Shown here: positions 1 through 9,484 of the stretch, in pieces
Numbering within the stretch: position 1 is the stretch's first letter
Layout of the letters: the number at the start of each line of letters is the position of its first letter
Source of the DNA: Sandaracinus amylolyticus
Lineage (GTDB): Bacteria; Myxococcota_A; Polyangia; Polyangiales; Sandaracinaceae
Direction: 5' to 3'
NCBI RefSeq assembly: GCF_021631985.1
Contig: NZ_CP070225.1
Location: 10,354,001-10,418,000 of the forward strand
Length of the DNA stretch: 64,000 nt
The notes under the pieces: generated by a model
Databases searched by the model: none
The model's input: only the letters and a program-made list of their open reading frames with translations
Told to the model about the DNA's origin: nothing
Made by a program: the position numbers and the translations under genes

Positions 1-2
1 GC

Positions 3-956
3 GCCGAGCGTGGTGAGCTCGACGATCCCGCGATGGTGCGCGAGGTCGCGCGCTCGCTCGTGCTCGACGAGGCGGGCGCGGTGCGCCCCGCGTTCCGCCG
101 CATCGCGCTGCGCTTCTTCGAGCAGTGGGCGGGCCTCGCGGCGCTGCCGAACATCACCAAGGACACCGAGCTCTATCCGGGCTTCACGCCCGCGGTGCGC
201 GACGCGATGCGCCGCGAGCTCGACGCGTACTTCGATCACGTGATCCTCGAGGAGCGCGGCGGCGTCTCGGATCTGCTCACCTCGCCGAGCACCTACGTCG
301 ACGCGACGCTCGCGAGCTACTACGGCTTCGGCGCCGCGGGCGGTGGGGACATGATCGAAGCGGAGCGCCCGGACGGCTGGGGCATCGGCCTCCTCGCGCA
401 GGGTGGCTGGCTCAGCGTGCAGGCCAACGCGGAGATCACCTCGCCCACGCGCCGCGGTCACTTCATCCGCGATCGCATCCTCTGCCAGGAGATCCCGCCG
501 CCGCCGCCGACCGTCGGTCCGCTGCCCGAGGTCGACGTCGGCAGCGTCAGCACCCGCGAGCGCTACGAGGTGCTCCACGCGTCGAACGAGTCGTGCAACA
601 GCTGCCACCGCCTGATGGATCCGATCGGCTTCGGCTTCGAGCACCTCGACGCGGCGGGCCGTCGTCGCGAGACGGAAGGGCGCTTCGAGATCGACGACAC
701 CGGTCGTCTCACGAACGTGAGCGCGGGTGACATCGAGTTCGAGGGCGCGGAGGAGATCGCGGCGCACCTGGCCGAGCTCCCCGAGGTCGAAGGCTGCATC
801 GCGACGTGGGTCGCCCGCCACGCCTACGCGATCGATCGCCACGACGCCGCGTGCATGGCCGCGAGCGCGCGCCCGCAGCTCGAGCAGGACGGCGGCAGCT
901 TCGTCGACCACTGGATCGCGCTCGCCGGCACCGCCCACTTCACCAGCCGCCGCTGA
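3..956 (+). CDS. DUF1592/DUF1588/DUF1585-type protein with heme-binding motif, 5' truncated
   Basis: The frame is open from the left edge, so the N-terminus is missing; an internal ATG at 33 is probably not the start. The visible 300 or so residues match the DUF1592-DUF1588-DUF1585 planctomycete/myxobacterial cytochrome-like family. Near residue 190 from the edge there is a C-N-S-C-H heme c attachment motif followed by R-L-M-D-P-I-G-F-G-F-E, the DUF1588 hallmark. Before it, the segment SPTRRGHFIRDRILCQEIPP fits the family's block in which an RG-x-F-I-R-x-x-L-C segment precedes a proline run. The C-terminal part (VEGCIATWVARHAYAID) fits DUF1585. Such proteins are exported and thought to act in envelope redox chemistry, with unknown substrate. 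No gene follows for 138 bp. Confidence 0.85.
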   Translation, partial: AERGELDDPAMVREVARSLVLDEAGAVRPAFRRIALRFFEQWAGLAALPNITKDTELYPGFTPAVRDAMRRELDAYFDHVILEERGGVSDLLTSPSTYVDATLASYYGFGAAGGGDMIEAERPDGWGIGLLAQGGWLSVQANAEITSPTRRGHFIRDRILCQEIPPPPPTVGPLPEVDVGSVSTRERYEVLHASNESCNSCHRLMDPIGFGFEHLDAAGRRRETEGRFEIDDTGRLTNVSAGDIEFEGAEEIAAHLAELPEVEGCIATWVARHAYAIDRHDAACMAASARPQLEQDGGSFVDHWIALAGTAHFTSRR

Positions 957-1094
957 TCACGACTGGCCGCTGACACGCGACGCCGCAGTGCGCGGCGCGA
1001 CGAGCTCCACGATCCCGCGAGGAGACCTTCGCCTCCTCCCACCCACCATCTCCTCGTGGGCTCGTGGACTTCGTCGCGCCGCGCACTCGTTTCT

Positions 1095-1595
1095 TCACGC
1101 GTCGCACATCGAGAGCGCGGCGATCACGAGCAGCGCCGTGCGCCGCAGCGTCGGCTCGTCCGCACCCTCGACGCGCAGCCCGAGCCCGCTGCTGCCCTCG
1201 AAGCGCACCACGCCGTCGTCGATCGTCGCCGCGCCGGTCCCGTCCGCGCGAACCAGTCGATCGCCGGTCACCTCGAAGCGCACCGCGCCGCTCGCGTCGA
1301 CCACCTGCGCGCCGTCCGCGAGCTGCAGCACGATCGCTTCGCTCGCGGCATCGCGCACCGAGCCGTCGCGCGCGATCACGCGCTCGCAATCGCGTCGATG
1401 CAGCCGCCCGTCGGCATCGAGCACCGCGAACGGCTCGCTCGCGCGCTCGTCGACGAGCACCAGCGCGCCGAGCGCGAGCTCGTCCGCCGCACGCTCGTCC
1501 TCGCTCGCCACGTGCGCGCGCGCCTCGGTCCATCCCGCGTAGCTCGGCCCGCCGCACCCCGCGAGCGCGACCATCATCCACACTGCGCGTCGCAT
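1095..1595 (-). CDS. Small predicted lipoprotein, unknown function
   Basis: This encodes 166 residues. The ATG at 1595 is preferred over an upstream in-frame ATG at 1697 because it gives a clean lipoprotein signal, MRRAVWMMVALAGCGG, with Cys at about residue 14. After the signal come short beta-strand-like repeats rich in V, D and G (VLDADGRLHRRD, VVDASGAVRFEV, VRADGTGAATID), suggesting a small beta-sheet or propeller-like fold that would sit on a membrane facing the periplasm. I do not recognise a family. It is divergent from the secreted protein at 1810 across about 215 bp, and convergent with the DUF1588 gene to its left. The reality of the gene rests on the lipobox and sensible codon use. 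Confidence 0.6.
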   Translation of the reverse strand: MRRAVWMMVALAGCGGPSYAGWTEARAHVASEDERAADELALGALVLVDERASEPFAVLDADGRLHRRDCERVIARDGSVRDAASEAIVLQLADGAQVVDASGAVRFEVTGDRLVRADGTGAATIDDGVVRFEGSSGLGLRVEGADEPTLRRTALLVIAALSMCDA

Positions 1596-1759
1596 CAGCA
1601 CCCCACGCGCTCGGCGGCTCGAGCCGTCCCGCGAAGTCGAGAACGCGAACGGGAATTTCGGCACGTGCATGCGAGTCGATGACGCATCGGCTCGCAACGC
1701 TACTCGACCGAGCCAGGTGCCACCACTCGCAGCCGCCTGCCTCGTCTGCTGTGTTCGCC

Positions 1760-1765
1760 TATATT
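1760..1765 (+). promoter_or_regulatory. Candidate -10 element (TATATT) ahead of the secreted protein at 1810
   Basis: TATATT is a near-consensus -10 hexamer in an otherwise GC-rich stretch, 44 nt before the ATG at 1810. No good -35 box lies 16-18 nt upstream. A purine-rich GGCGAGGAGTTGG ribosome-binding region follows, just before the ATG. The intergenic gap 1596-1809 is the shared upstream region of two divergent genes. Confidence 0.4.
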
Positions 1766-1809
1766 CGCCCCCGCCGACCGCTCAGCGCGATCGGCGAGGA
1801 GTTGGAATC

Positions 1810-2154
1810 ATGAGAACGATGCTCGCGTCCCTCGGCGTGCTCGCGGTGCTGATCGCCGTTCCCCTCGCGGCGTTCGCCGACGCATGGACCACCACAGGGT
1901 TGATCACCGACTACCAGGACGGCGGCAACGGCGCCGAGATCATCATTGCCGGATCGACCAACGGAGAAGGCGCGACGTGCGCCAACGGTTCGAGCTACGT
2001 CGTCCCGTTCTCGACGCTGACCGACGCGCAGCGCGCGCGCTACAGCCAGGCACTGCTCGCCGCGCATCTCGCGGGACGTCCCGTCAGAGTTCGCGTGTCA
2101 TCGACCTGCAGCGCGGGCGGCTACCGGCAGTACTACGCCGTGCGCATCGACTGA
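1810..2154 (+). CDS. Small secreted protein, unknown function
   Basis: This encodes 114 residues. The ATG at 1810 is chosen because a GAGGAG Shine-Dalgarno lies about 8 nt upstream and the product begins with a classical Sec signal (MRTMLASLGVLAVLIAVPLAAFA, cleavage after AFA). The mature part is about 90 residues with two Cys (GATCANG and SSTCSAGG) that could form a disulfide. It contains alternating strands (GLITDYQDGGNGAEIIIAG, PVRVRVSSTC), compatible with a small beta-barrel of the OB type. I recognise no named family. A bidirectional terminator follows at 2171-2205. Confidence 0.7.
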   Translation: MRTMLASLGVLAVLIAVPLAAFADAWTTTGLITDYQDGGNGAEIIIAGSTNGEGATCANGSSYVVPFSTLTDAQRARYSQALLAAHLAGRPVRVRVSSTCSAGGYRQYYAVRID

Positions 2155-2170
2155 CCGAGTCCGAACGCGC

Positions 2171-2205
2171 GAAGGCCCGGCGAGCACGCGGCTCGTCGGG
2201 CCTTC
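2171..2205. terminator. Bidirectional hairpin terminator between convergent genes
   Basis: A 15-bp stem, GAAGGCCCGGCGAGC paired with GCTCGTCGGGCCTTC (one G-T wobble), closes a 5-nt loop. It lies 16 nt after the stop of the + strand gene and 21 nt after the stop of ettA on the - strand. No long T-tract is present, which is common in high-GC genomes. Confidence 0.7.
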
Positions 2206-2226
2206 GTCGCTTCGCACGCCGCGCGA

Positions 2227-3900
<1,674 letters not shown>

Positions 3901-3943
3901 CGCTGAGCCGCGTGATCTCGCATGAAAGTGCCGGAGAGGGAAG

Positions 3944-3960
3944 GGGCGCGCCGCGCGCCC
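3944..3960 (-). terminator. Candidate hairpin downstream of the lyase-like gene pair
   Basis: GGGCGCG pairs with CGCGCCC around a 3-nt loop. It lies 40 nt downstream of the stop at 4000 on the - strand and 44 nt upstream of the ettA start. There is no T-tract, so it may be a weak terminator or only a GC-rich dyad. Confidence 0.35.
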
Positions 3961-3999
3961 ATCGAGCAGGTCCGCCCCGCCCGGCTGGTCATGACGGCA

Positions 4000-5055
4000 T
4001 CAGAGCCCGGGCATCGCCTCGGCCGTGCTCGTGAGCTTCACGGAGTCCATCAGGAAGTGGACGAAGGGCATGCCCGTCGTGGGGGTCGGCTGTCCGCGGT
4101 AGAGCCCGAGTCGGACGGAGAACGAGTCGCACACGCCCGGCTGGGGTGGATCGAGCGCGCGCGGACAAGCGCTGCCCGGCGGGTGCGTGGGGGTGAACCC
4201 CCAGACCAACGTGCTCGCGTGCACGGGCGGACGATCGCTGAACGCGAAGCTCAGTCCCTGGTCGCGCCAGATCCGGATCGAGCCCTCGTGCGCGGCCTGG
4301 GGCCGCATCTCGATGTGGAAGTTGTACCAGCGGTCCTTGTCGATCACTTCCGTGTGGAACACGCGGTGTGTCGCTTCGCGCTCGTCGCCCTCCCGCGGGA
4401 CGCCGTGCATCGCGTCGTTCGAGTAGAGGAACAGGAGGCGAACCGTGTCCGGCGTCTCCGGCGTCGTCGCGTCCAGCGCGATCGCGAACGCTGGGCGCCG
4501 CGCGGCCACGCCAACGCCCCCATGCGCCTGCCACGCCTGCATGATCACGACGTCTTCCGCCGGATAGCCGGGATAGACCGGGATCTCGTCGGTGCGCGAG
4601 TCGACGCGCAGGTAGAAGCGGAGATAGCGCGTGTCCCCGAGGCGCATCGCGGTCTCGTCCACCGACCAATTCGACAGCTCGATCTCGAAGCGATCGGTCC
4701 ACTCGATCGTACGAGGCCATCGGTAGCCCGTGATCGACAGACACTCGGGACCATGGTCGATGCACCCGACGCGTGAGATCCGACCGTGGGCGCGCTCGAG
4801 GAACTGCGTGCCATCGCGAACGACGTAGTCGCGGCCCGGCTCGTAGTACTCGAGGTGTGCATTCGAGCCCCAGCTCGGGATGCCCTCGAAGTAGCCGCCT
4901 TCACCCGTCACGCGCGCGACCACGCCCGTCTCGTTCAGTGGGGCAGTCGCCAGCGACACCGCGCCGTCCGAATCGGCGCGCTCGACGCCGGCGCCCTCAC
5001 CCGTGCACCCAATCGCTGCGGCAATGACCGCGATGAAGATTGTGTCTCTCGTCAT
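4000..5055 (-). CDS. Lipoprotein resembling heparin lyase I-type polysaccharide lyase (paralog 2)
   Basis: This encodes 351 residues. An AGAGGAAAGC Shine-Dalgarno directly precedes the ATG. The signal MTRDTIFIAVIAAAIGCTG has Cys at about residue 17, predicting a lipoprotein. The mature part reads as a jelly-roll: a strand with RFEIEL, then RYLRFYLRVDS, an IMQAWQAHGG block where heparin lyase I-like enzymes have Q-W-H, then DRWYNFHIEM, a G-S-I-R-I-W strand and the closing SVRLGLYRGQ and MDSVKL. This order matches the Polysacc_lyase (PF14099-like) fold; that assignment is by eye and a non-catalytic carbohydrate-binding role is possible. It is roughly colinear with the neighbour at 5084-6133 (28-bp gap), so the two are tandem duplicates in one operon. 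The nearby capsule locus suggests capsule trimming. Confidence 0.6.
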   Translation of the reverse strand: MTRDTIFIAVIAAAIGCTGEGAGVERADSDGAVSLATAPLNETGVVARVTGEGGYFEGIPSWGSNAHLEYYEPGRDYVVRDGTQFLERAHGRISRVGCIDHGPECLSITGYRWPRTIEWTDRFEIELSNWSVDETAMRLGDTRYLRFYLRVDSRTDEIPVYPGYPAEDVVIMQAWQAHGGVGVAARRPAFAIALDATTPETPDTVRLLFLYSNDAMHGVPREGDEREATHRVFHTEVIDKDRWYNFHIEMRPQAAHEGSIRIWRDQGLSFAFSDRPPVHASTLVWGFTPTHPPGSACPRALDPPQPGVCDSFSVRLGLYRGQPTPTTGMPFVHFLMDSVKLTSTAEAMPGL

Positions 5056-5083
5056 GCTTTCCTCTGCTCGGTCGATGTCGTCT

Positions 5084-6133
5084 TCACTCGCCGGGCATCG
5101 CCTGAGGCGTCCGGGTCAGCTTCACCGAGTCCATCCGATAGAAGACGAACGGCATCTCGCCGAGCGCGGCCGGCTGATGACGGTGCAGACCCACCCGAAC
5201 CGCGAATCTGCCGGTCATGCCTGCGTTCCTCAGCAGGTCGTACCCCCACGCGACGGAGAGCGAAGCATTCGGCAGGGGCGCCGGAGTCGAGTCCGGGTAG
5301 TCGAAATTGAATGTGATGCCTGGATTCACCCAGACACGGATGCCGCCCGCGCGAGTCGTTCGCGGCGTCAGCTCGATCGCGAAGTTGTGCCAGCGGTCGG
5401 TGTCGATCTCGATCGCGTAGAGCTGCCGAGCGCTCACCGAATCATTCGAGTACTGGAACGACAGAGTGACCTTGTTCTCCGGGGTGTCGTTCGCCAGGAG
5501 CTCGATCTGGAATGGCGCACGCATCGCCGCGCCCGTGTGCGCCTGCCAGGCCTCGACGATGTACTGATGGTGCGAGGGGTCGCTCGGCAGTCGTGTCCGC
5601 GAACAACTGCTCACCCACACGTAGAAGCGCAGGTATCGTGTCGAGTCGAGCGTCAGCGCATTCTCGTCGCTCGGCGACGAGAGCTCGATCTGGAATCGAT
5701 CGCGCGTGTCGAGCGGCCCCGCTCCGTCGGGGTCGGCGAGAACGGGCCATCCGGCCCCGACGAACGTCATGCAGTAGGCGCCGTGGATGCACGTGCTCGT
5801 CGGGCACGAGGAGCGGAACTCGGACGTGTTCTCCGGCTGGTCGTCCGGCCGCAGCCGATCGCGATCGATGCGTCCGTGGTGGCGCTCGGGCTCGAGGCTC
5901 GACTCGAGCACGTCGTACTCCCCTGCGCCCTCGACGTAGTGCGCGGTCACCGCCGTCGTCGGGCTCGGCAACCCGACGAACCGCGCGTTCTGACCGGTGA
6001 CGCGCGCGACGACGTCGCCGGTCAGCTCCTCTTCAACCGCTCTCGCGGGTGCTGGGCTCTCGGGTGGTGCGCAACTGGCGAGCACGACGCAAGCGGCTGT
6101 CGCCGCGCCGAGCGCGAATGTCGACGAGTGCAT
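5084..6133 (-). CDS. Lipoprotein resembling heparin lyase I-type polysaccharide lyase (paralog 1)
   Basis: This encodes 349 residues with a lipobox (VVLASCAPP) at about residue 17-21, so it is probably anchored by a lipid. It shares the plan of its neighbour at 4000-5055: a VVARVTG start, an N-terminal domain with Cys (CIHGAYC), a central RYLRFYVWVSS, IVEAWQAHTG, DRWHNFAIEL, GGIRVWVNPG and a final RFAVRVGLHRHQ and MDSVKL. These blocks fit a jelly-roll lyase of the heparin lyase I type. Four extra Cys suggest disulfides outside the cytoplasm. It is the first gene of the pair. A TAGGCT hexamer lies 6 nt before the ATG. Divergent to it, 176 bp away, the capsule-type glycosyltransferase block begins. 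Confidence 0.6.
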   Translation of the reverse strand: MHSSTFALGAATAACVVLASCAPPESPAPARAVEEELTGDVVARVTGQNARFVGLPSPTTAVTAHYVEGAGEYDVLESSLEPERHHGRIDRDRLRPDDQPENTSEFRSSCPTSTCIHGAYCMTFVGAGWPVLADPDGAGPLDTRDRFQIELSSPSDENALTLDSTRYLRFYVWVSSCSRTRLPSDPSHHQYIVEAWQAHTGAAMRAPFQIELLANDTPENKVTLSFQYSNDSVSARQLYAIEIDTDRWHNFAIELTPRTTRAGGIRVWVNPGITFNFDYPDSTPAPLPNASLSVAWGYDLLRNAGMTGRFAVRVGLHRHQPAALGEMPFVFYRMDSVKLTRTPQAMPGE

Positions 6134-6139
6134 CCGCGC

Positions 6140-6145
6140 AGCCTA
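6140..6145 (-). promoter_or_regulatory. Candidate -10 element (TAGGCT) for the lyase-like pair
   Basis: On the - strand TAGGCT ends 6 nt before the ATG at 6133. It resembles the TAGNNT hexamers seen ahead of several operon-leading genes in this window and would give a leaderless or very short-leader mRNA. No clear -35 box. Confidence 0.35.
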
Positions 6146-6294
6146 GGCGCTCGTGGGCTGCAGGCAATCACGACCGCCGCTCTCGGGCGGGGAACAGAAT
6201 GGCTCACTGCATGCGACTCGGACACGTTTGTCATGGCTGCTCGCGGCGCCGCCCAGCCACGCCGCCATGCGTTCACGCCTCGCACGATCCGTGC

Positions 6295-6300
6295 TAGACG
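6295..6300 (+). promoter_or_regulatory. Candidate -10 element (TAGACG) for the glycosyltransferase block
   Basis: GTGCTAGACGT lies 9 nt before the ATG at 6310. A similar GTGCTAGGACCT occurs at 8472-8483 ahead of the GT2 gene. The hexamer is an imperfect TANNNT and there is no obvious -35 box. Confidence 0.35.
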
Positions 6301-6309
6301 TTCGCCGCG

Positions 6310-7596
6310 ATGGAATCAGCCGTGCCGAGACATGCGCCGCAGGCGCGCATCGTCATGGTCATCCGCCTGTTGAACGAGCGAGTCGGCGGCGCGGAGCGCC
6401 TCTTCATCGACACCGCGAATTTGTTCGCCGAGGCCGGCTTCGAAGTCACGTGCCTCTATTGCGACGCGAAGCGCGGGAAGCCGTTCTATCCGATCTCGCC
6501 GAAGGTCACCGTCGTCAACCTCCACGGGCGCAGCGCTCGCCGTGCGCCTTGGTATCGCGCGCTCGATCGCGTCGCGCGGGCGTACCCGAAGGTGCCCGCG
6601 CTCGCCCCGATCGACTGGGCCGCGAAGAACCTCTACTTCACGCGCCGTCTGCACGCGGCGATTCGCGGCATCGAGCCCGATCTCGTCATCTCGTTCCTGC
6701 CGCCGGCGAACACACCTTCGTTGATCGCGGGCTGGATGTCGGGCGCGCACGTCGTCCCGACGAACCACAACGTGCCCGAGAAGGACTACGTCTCGAAGGA
6801 GCGCTGGGACCAGAACCCGATCGATCGGTTCCTCCGCCTCCAGACGCTCCACACCGCAGCGCGCGTGCACGTCATCTTCCCGACGTTCGCGGAGTGGTTC
6901 CCGCCGCGCATCCGCGAGAAGATCGTCGCGATCCAGAACTACGTGTCGCCCGAGTTCGAGAACGTCGAGTTCCCGAAGGTGCGTCGCAAGGAGATCGTCG
7001 CCGCAGGTCGTCTCGCGCCGGTCAAGGCGTTCGGCGATCTCGTCGACGCGTGGGCGCTCCTCGCGCGCAAGCACCCCGACTGGACCGTGAAGATCTACGG
7101 TGACGGCCCGGAGCGCGCGCGCCTCGCCCAGCGGATCGCGCAACACGGCCTCGGCGGTCGCGTGCAGCTCATGGGACACGAGGCGAACATGCGCGACGCC
7201 TACGTCAACGCGGAGATCCTCGCCCATCCCGCGCTGCACGAGGGGTTCGGCCTCTCGGTCGCGGAAGGGCTCGCGTGCGGGCTCCCGGTGGTCGCGTACG
7301 CCGACTGCGCAGGCGTCAACGAGTTCGTGCGCGACGGCGAGAACGGGCTGATGGTCGACCGCGCGCGCGGTCCCGCCGCGCTCGCCGATGCGATCGATCG
7401 ACTCATCGTGGATCGCGAGCTCCGCGAGGGGCTCCGGCGCCGCGCCGCCGGATCGATCGAGTCGTTCACCCGCGCAGCGTTCCTCGCGCGCTGGGCCGAG
7501 ATCCTCGACGACGTGAAGGCGGCGCGCGCCTCGTCGCGCGAGCAGGCATCGGGGCAGGTCACGCACGGAACGAGCCTCGGACAGCCCTCGCGATGA
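6310..7596 (+). CDS. Glycosyltransferase family 4 (GT-B fold)
   Basis: This encodes 428 residues. The N-terminal Rossmann half carries the GT4 pattern MVIRLLNERVGGAERLFIDT (acceptor side). The C-terminal half carries VAAGRLAPVKAFGDLVDAW, KIYGDGPERARL, and the nucleotide-sugar binding block HEGFGLSVAEGLACGLPVVA followed by GVNEFVRDGENGLMV, with the two Glu of the E-x7-E motif. There is no membrane segment, so it should work at the inner face of the cytoplasmic membrane. The ATG at 6310 is used; the ATG at 6355 is a shorter alternative. It is the first gene of a + strand block with an FkbM methyltransferase 28 bp downstream. Donor and acceptor sugars cannot be read from the sequence. Confidence 0.9.
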   Translation: MESAVPRHAPQARIVMVIRLLNERVGGAERLFIDTANLFAEAGFEVTCLYCDAKRGKPFYPISPKVTVVNLHGRSARRAPWYRALDRVARAYPKVPALAPIDWAAKNLYFTRRLHAAIRGIEPDLVISFLPPANTPSLIAGWMSGAHVVPTNHNVPEKDYVSKERWDQNPIDRFLRLQTLHTAARVHVIFPTFAEWFPPRIREKIVAIQNYVSPEFENVEFPKVRRKEIVAAGRLAPVKAFGDLVDAWALLARKHPDWTVKIYGDGPERARLAQRIAQHGLGGRVQLMGHEANMRDAYVNAEILAHPALHEGFGLSVAEGLACGLPVVAYADCAGVNEFVRDGENGLMVDRARGPAALADAIDRLIVDRELREGLRRRAAGSIESFTRAAFLARWAEILDDVKAARASSREQASGQVTHGTSLGQPSR

Positions 7597-7624
7597 TCGG
7601 CATCGACGGCGGAGCGAGCACGAG

Positions 7625-8437
7625 ATGGAGCTGAACGAGACCATCGCGCTCCCGCGGCGCGGTGCAGCGCGGCAGTCGCTGGACCTGCGAGGCGCGAGTC
7701 GCTTCTTCATCGGCGACATCGTCGTGCGCGGCGGGCTCAAGAGCTACGAGCCCGAGGTCTTCGCGATGATGGGCGCGCTGATCGAGACGGCGAACGCGCC
7801 GGTCCGGCTGCTCGACATCGGGGCGAACGTCGGGGTCTTCTCGCTCACGATGGCGGCGACGTACGGCCCCGCGCTCCGCGTCACCGCGTTCGAGCCGATG
7901 CCGGACATCGCCGAGTTCGTTCGCGACGCGGCGTCGCGCAACGAGCTCGCGATCGACGTGAGGGAAATGGCTCTCGGCGCTCGCGACGAGCGAGCCAGCT
8001 TCTACGTGTCGAGCCGCAGCGACGCGTCGAGCTCTCTGAACCGCCGCTTCCGGCCGCATCGGGCGGTCATCGAGGTCGACGTGCGCACCCTCGAGTCGCT
8101 CGCGACCGCGTGGGACGACGCGTCCTTCGTGCTGAAGATCGACACGGAGTCCACCGAGCCCGACGTGCTCGAGGGCGGGCGCGCGTTCATCGAGAAGCAT
8201 CGGCCGCCGGTGATCTGCGAGGTCCTGGCGGGTCGAACCGAGGACCGCCTCTGGAGCTTCTTCTCGAGCGTCGGTTATCGCGCGATCCACATCACCGGCG
8301 AGCCCGAATGGGCGGGGGCGTCGGCGCTCGCCGGAGACCCCGCGTACGTGCATCGCGATTGGTTGTTCGCGCCGGCCGCGCCGTCGCCCGAGCTCGTCGC
8401 GGCGTTCCGTGAGGCCTACGCCGAGTACGGCGCGTGA
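7625..8437 (+). CDS. FkbM-family SAM-dependent methyltransferase
   Basis: This encodes 270 residues. The SAM-binding motif I is LLDIGANVGVFSL near residue 60, followed by the acidic ribose-binding strand VTAFEPMPD and the FkbM hallmarks VDVRTLESL, FVLKIDTESTEPDVLEG and ICEVL. FkbM enzymes methylate hydroxyls on sugars or polyketides; in this setting an O-methylation of the polysaccharide is the likely job. The start follows the GT4 gene by 28 bp and the two are probably co-transcribed. The final 50 residues (AGDPAYVHRDWLFA) are typical of the family. The methyl acceptor is unknown. Confidence 0.85.
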   Translation: MELNETIALPRRGAARQSLDLRGASRFFIGDIVVRGGLKSYEPEVFAMMGALIETANAPVRLLDIGANVGVFSLTMAATYGPALRVTAFEPMPDIAEFVRDAASRNELAIDVREMALGARDERASFYVSSRSDASSSLNRRFRPHRAVIEVDVRTLESLATAWDDASFVLKIDTESTEPDVLEGGRAFIEKHRPPVICEVLAGRTEDRLWSFFSSVGYRAIHITGEPEWAGASALAGDPAYVHRDWLFAPAAPSPELVAAFREAYAEYGA

Positions 8438-8581
8438 CCGCCGCGCGCGCGTCGGCCCGTCGGAGCGGATCGTGCTAGGACCTGAGCCCGCGAAGACTCG
8501 GCCATGACCCTACGCGCGGTGGATCGAGCGCGTCGGAGATGGACCGATCGAACAACGCGCCATCCAGGCCGCGAGGGAGTC

Positions 8582-9484
8582 GTGACGCAGCCGTCGATCA
8601 GCATCCTGGTCCCGCACTACAACGATCCGGAGGGGTTCCTCCTCACGTTGAAGAGCGTGGAGGCCCAGACGTTCCGTGGCCCGCGTGAGCTCGTCGTGTG
8701 CGACGACGGATCGACGCCGCAGAACCTCCGGCGCTTGCACGAGATCGCGGAGCAGAGCCCCGAGCGGATCGTGCTCCTCGAGAACGGTGTCAATCGCGGG
8801 CGCCCTCATACGCGCAATCGATTGCTCGACACCGCCTCGGGCACCTACCTCACGTGGTGCGACTCGGGCGACGAGCTCTATCCGCAGAAGCTCGCCCTCC
8901 AGCACGACGCGCTATACCGCGCGCGTTTGTTGAGGTGGGATCGACCCGTGTGGGTCACCTGCCACTACGACATGCACTGGGTGGGCGGGAAGCCCAAGCA
9001 CGGTCGACAGACGGTGGAGGGCGACCAGATCAGCAATCTGCTGCTCTCGTCGCTCCGCGCATATCTGTTCACGCTGCTGGGCACGACTCGCTCGTTTCGC
9101 GACGTCGGCTATTTCGATCAGAAGCTGCCGCGCCTGCAGGACCTCGATTTCTTCCTGCGTTTCGCGGCGAAGGGCGGGATGTTCGCGCTGCCGAACACGA
9201 CCGAGGCGCTCTGCGTCTATCACAAGTCGGATGCCGGCAAGGACGCGGATCTCATCGCGGACTGTTATCGCCACATCTTCCGCAAGCACTCGGCGCTGCT
9301 GATGACTCGCTCGGTCCGATTCCGGCGGAATCGGCTCTACGATCTCAACATGCTCGCTGCGCGATTCGCGTCGAACAACGACGATGCCGCGAAGACGCTC
9401 GTGTACATGATGCGTGCGGCAGCGCTCAATCCGGTCAGCTTCGCCCGCAAGGCGCTGTCGACGAAGGGACGCCCGTGGACCTGA
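8582..9484 (+). CDS. Glycosyltransferase family 2 (GT-A fold)
   Basis: This encodes about 300 residues from a GTG at 8582, chosen because a GAGGGAG Shine-Dalgarno lies 4-5 nt upstream and the family core begins at once (PSISILVPHYNDPEGFLLTL). An in-frame ATG at 8504 would add 26 basic residues and is less likely. Motifs: VVCDDGSTPQNL for the nucleotide-binding Asp pair, NRGRPHTRNRLL, and YLTWCDSGDELY, where the metal-binding Asp motif is expected. A DVGYFDQKLPRLQDLDFFLR acceptor-side block follows, as in capsule and LPS glycosyltransferases. It overlaps the next gene by 10 bp. No membrane segments. It probably adds one sugar of the capsular repeat. Confidence 0.85.
   Translation: MTQPSISILVPHYNDPEGFLLTLKSVEAQTFRGPRELVVCDDGSTPQNLRRLHEIAEQSPERIVLLENGVNRGRPHTRNRLLDTASGTYLTWCDSGDELYPQKLALQHDALYRARLLRWDRPVWVTCHYDMHWVGGKPKHGRQTVEGDQISNLLLSSLRAYLFTLLGTTRSFRDVGYFDQKLPRLQDLDFFLRFAAKGGMFALPNTTEALCVYHKSDAGKDADLIADCYRHIFRKHSALLMTRSVRFRRNRLYDLNMLAARFASNNDDAAKTLVYMMRAAALNPVSFARKALSTKGRPWT

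Noticed and set aside
8504..8581. ATG at 8504 as start of the GT2 gene
   Set aside because: The extra 26 residues are basic and not part of the GT-A fold, while a GAGGGAG ribosome-binding site sits before the GTG at 8582.
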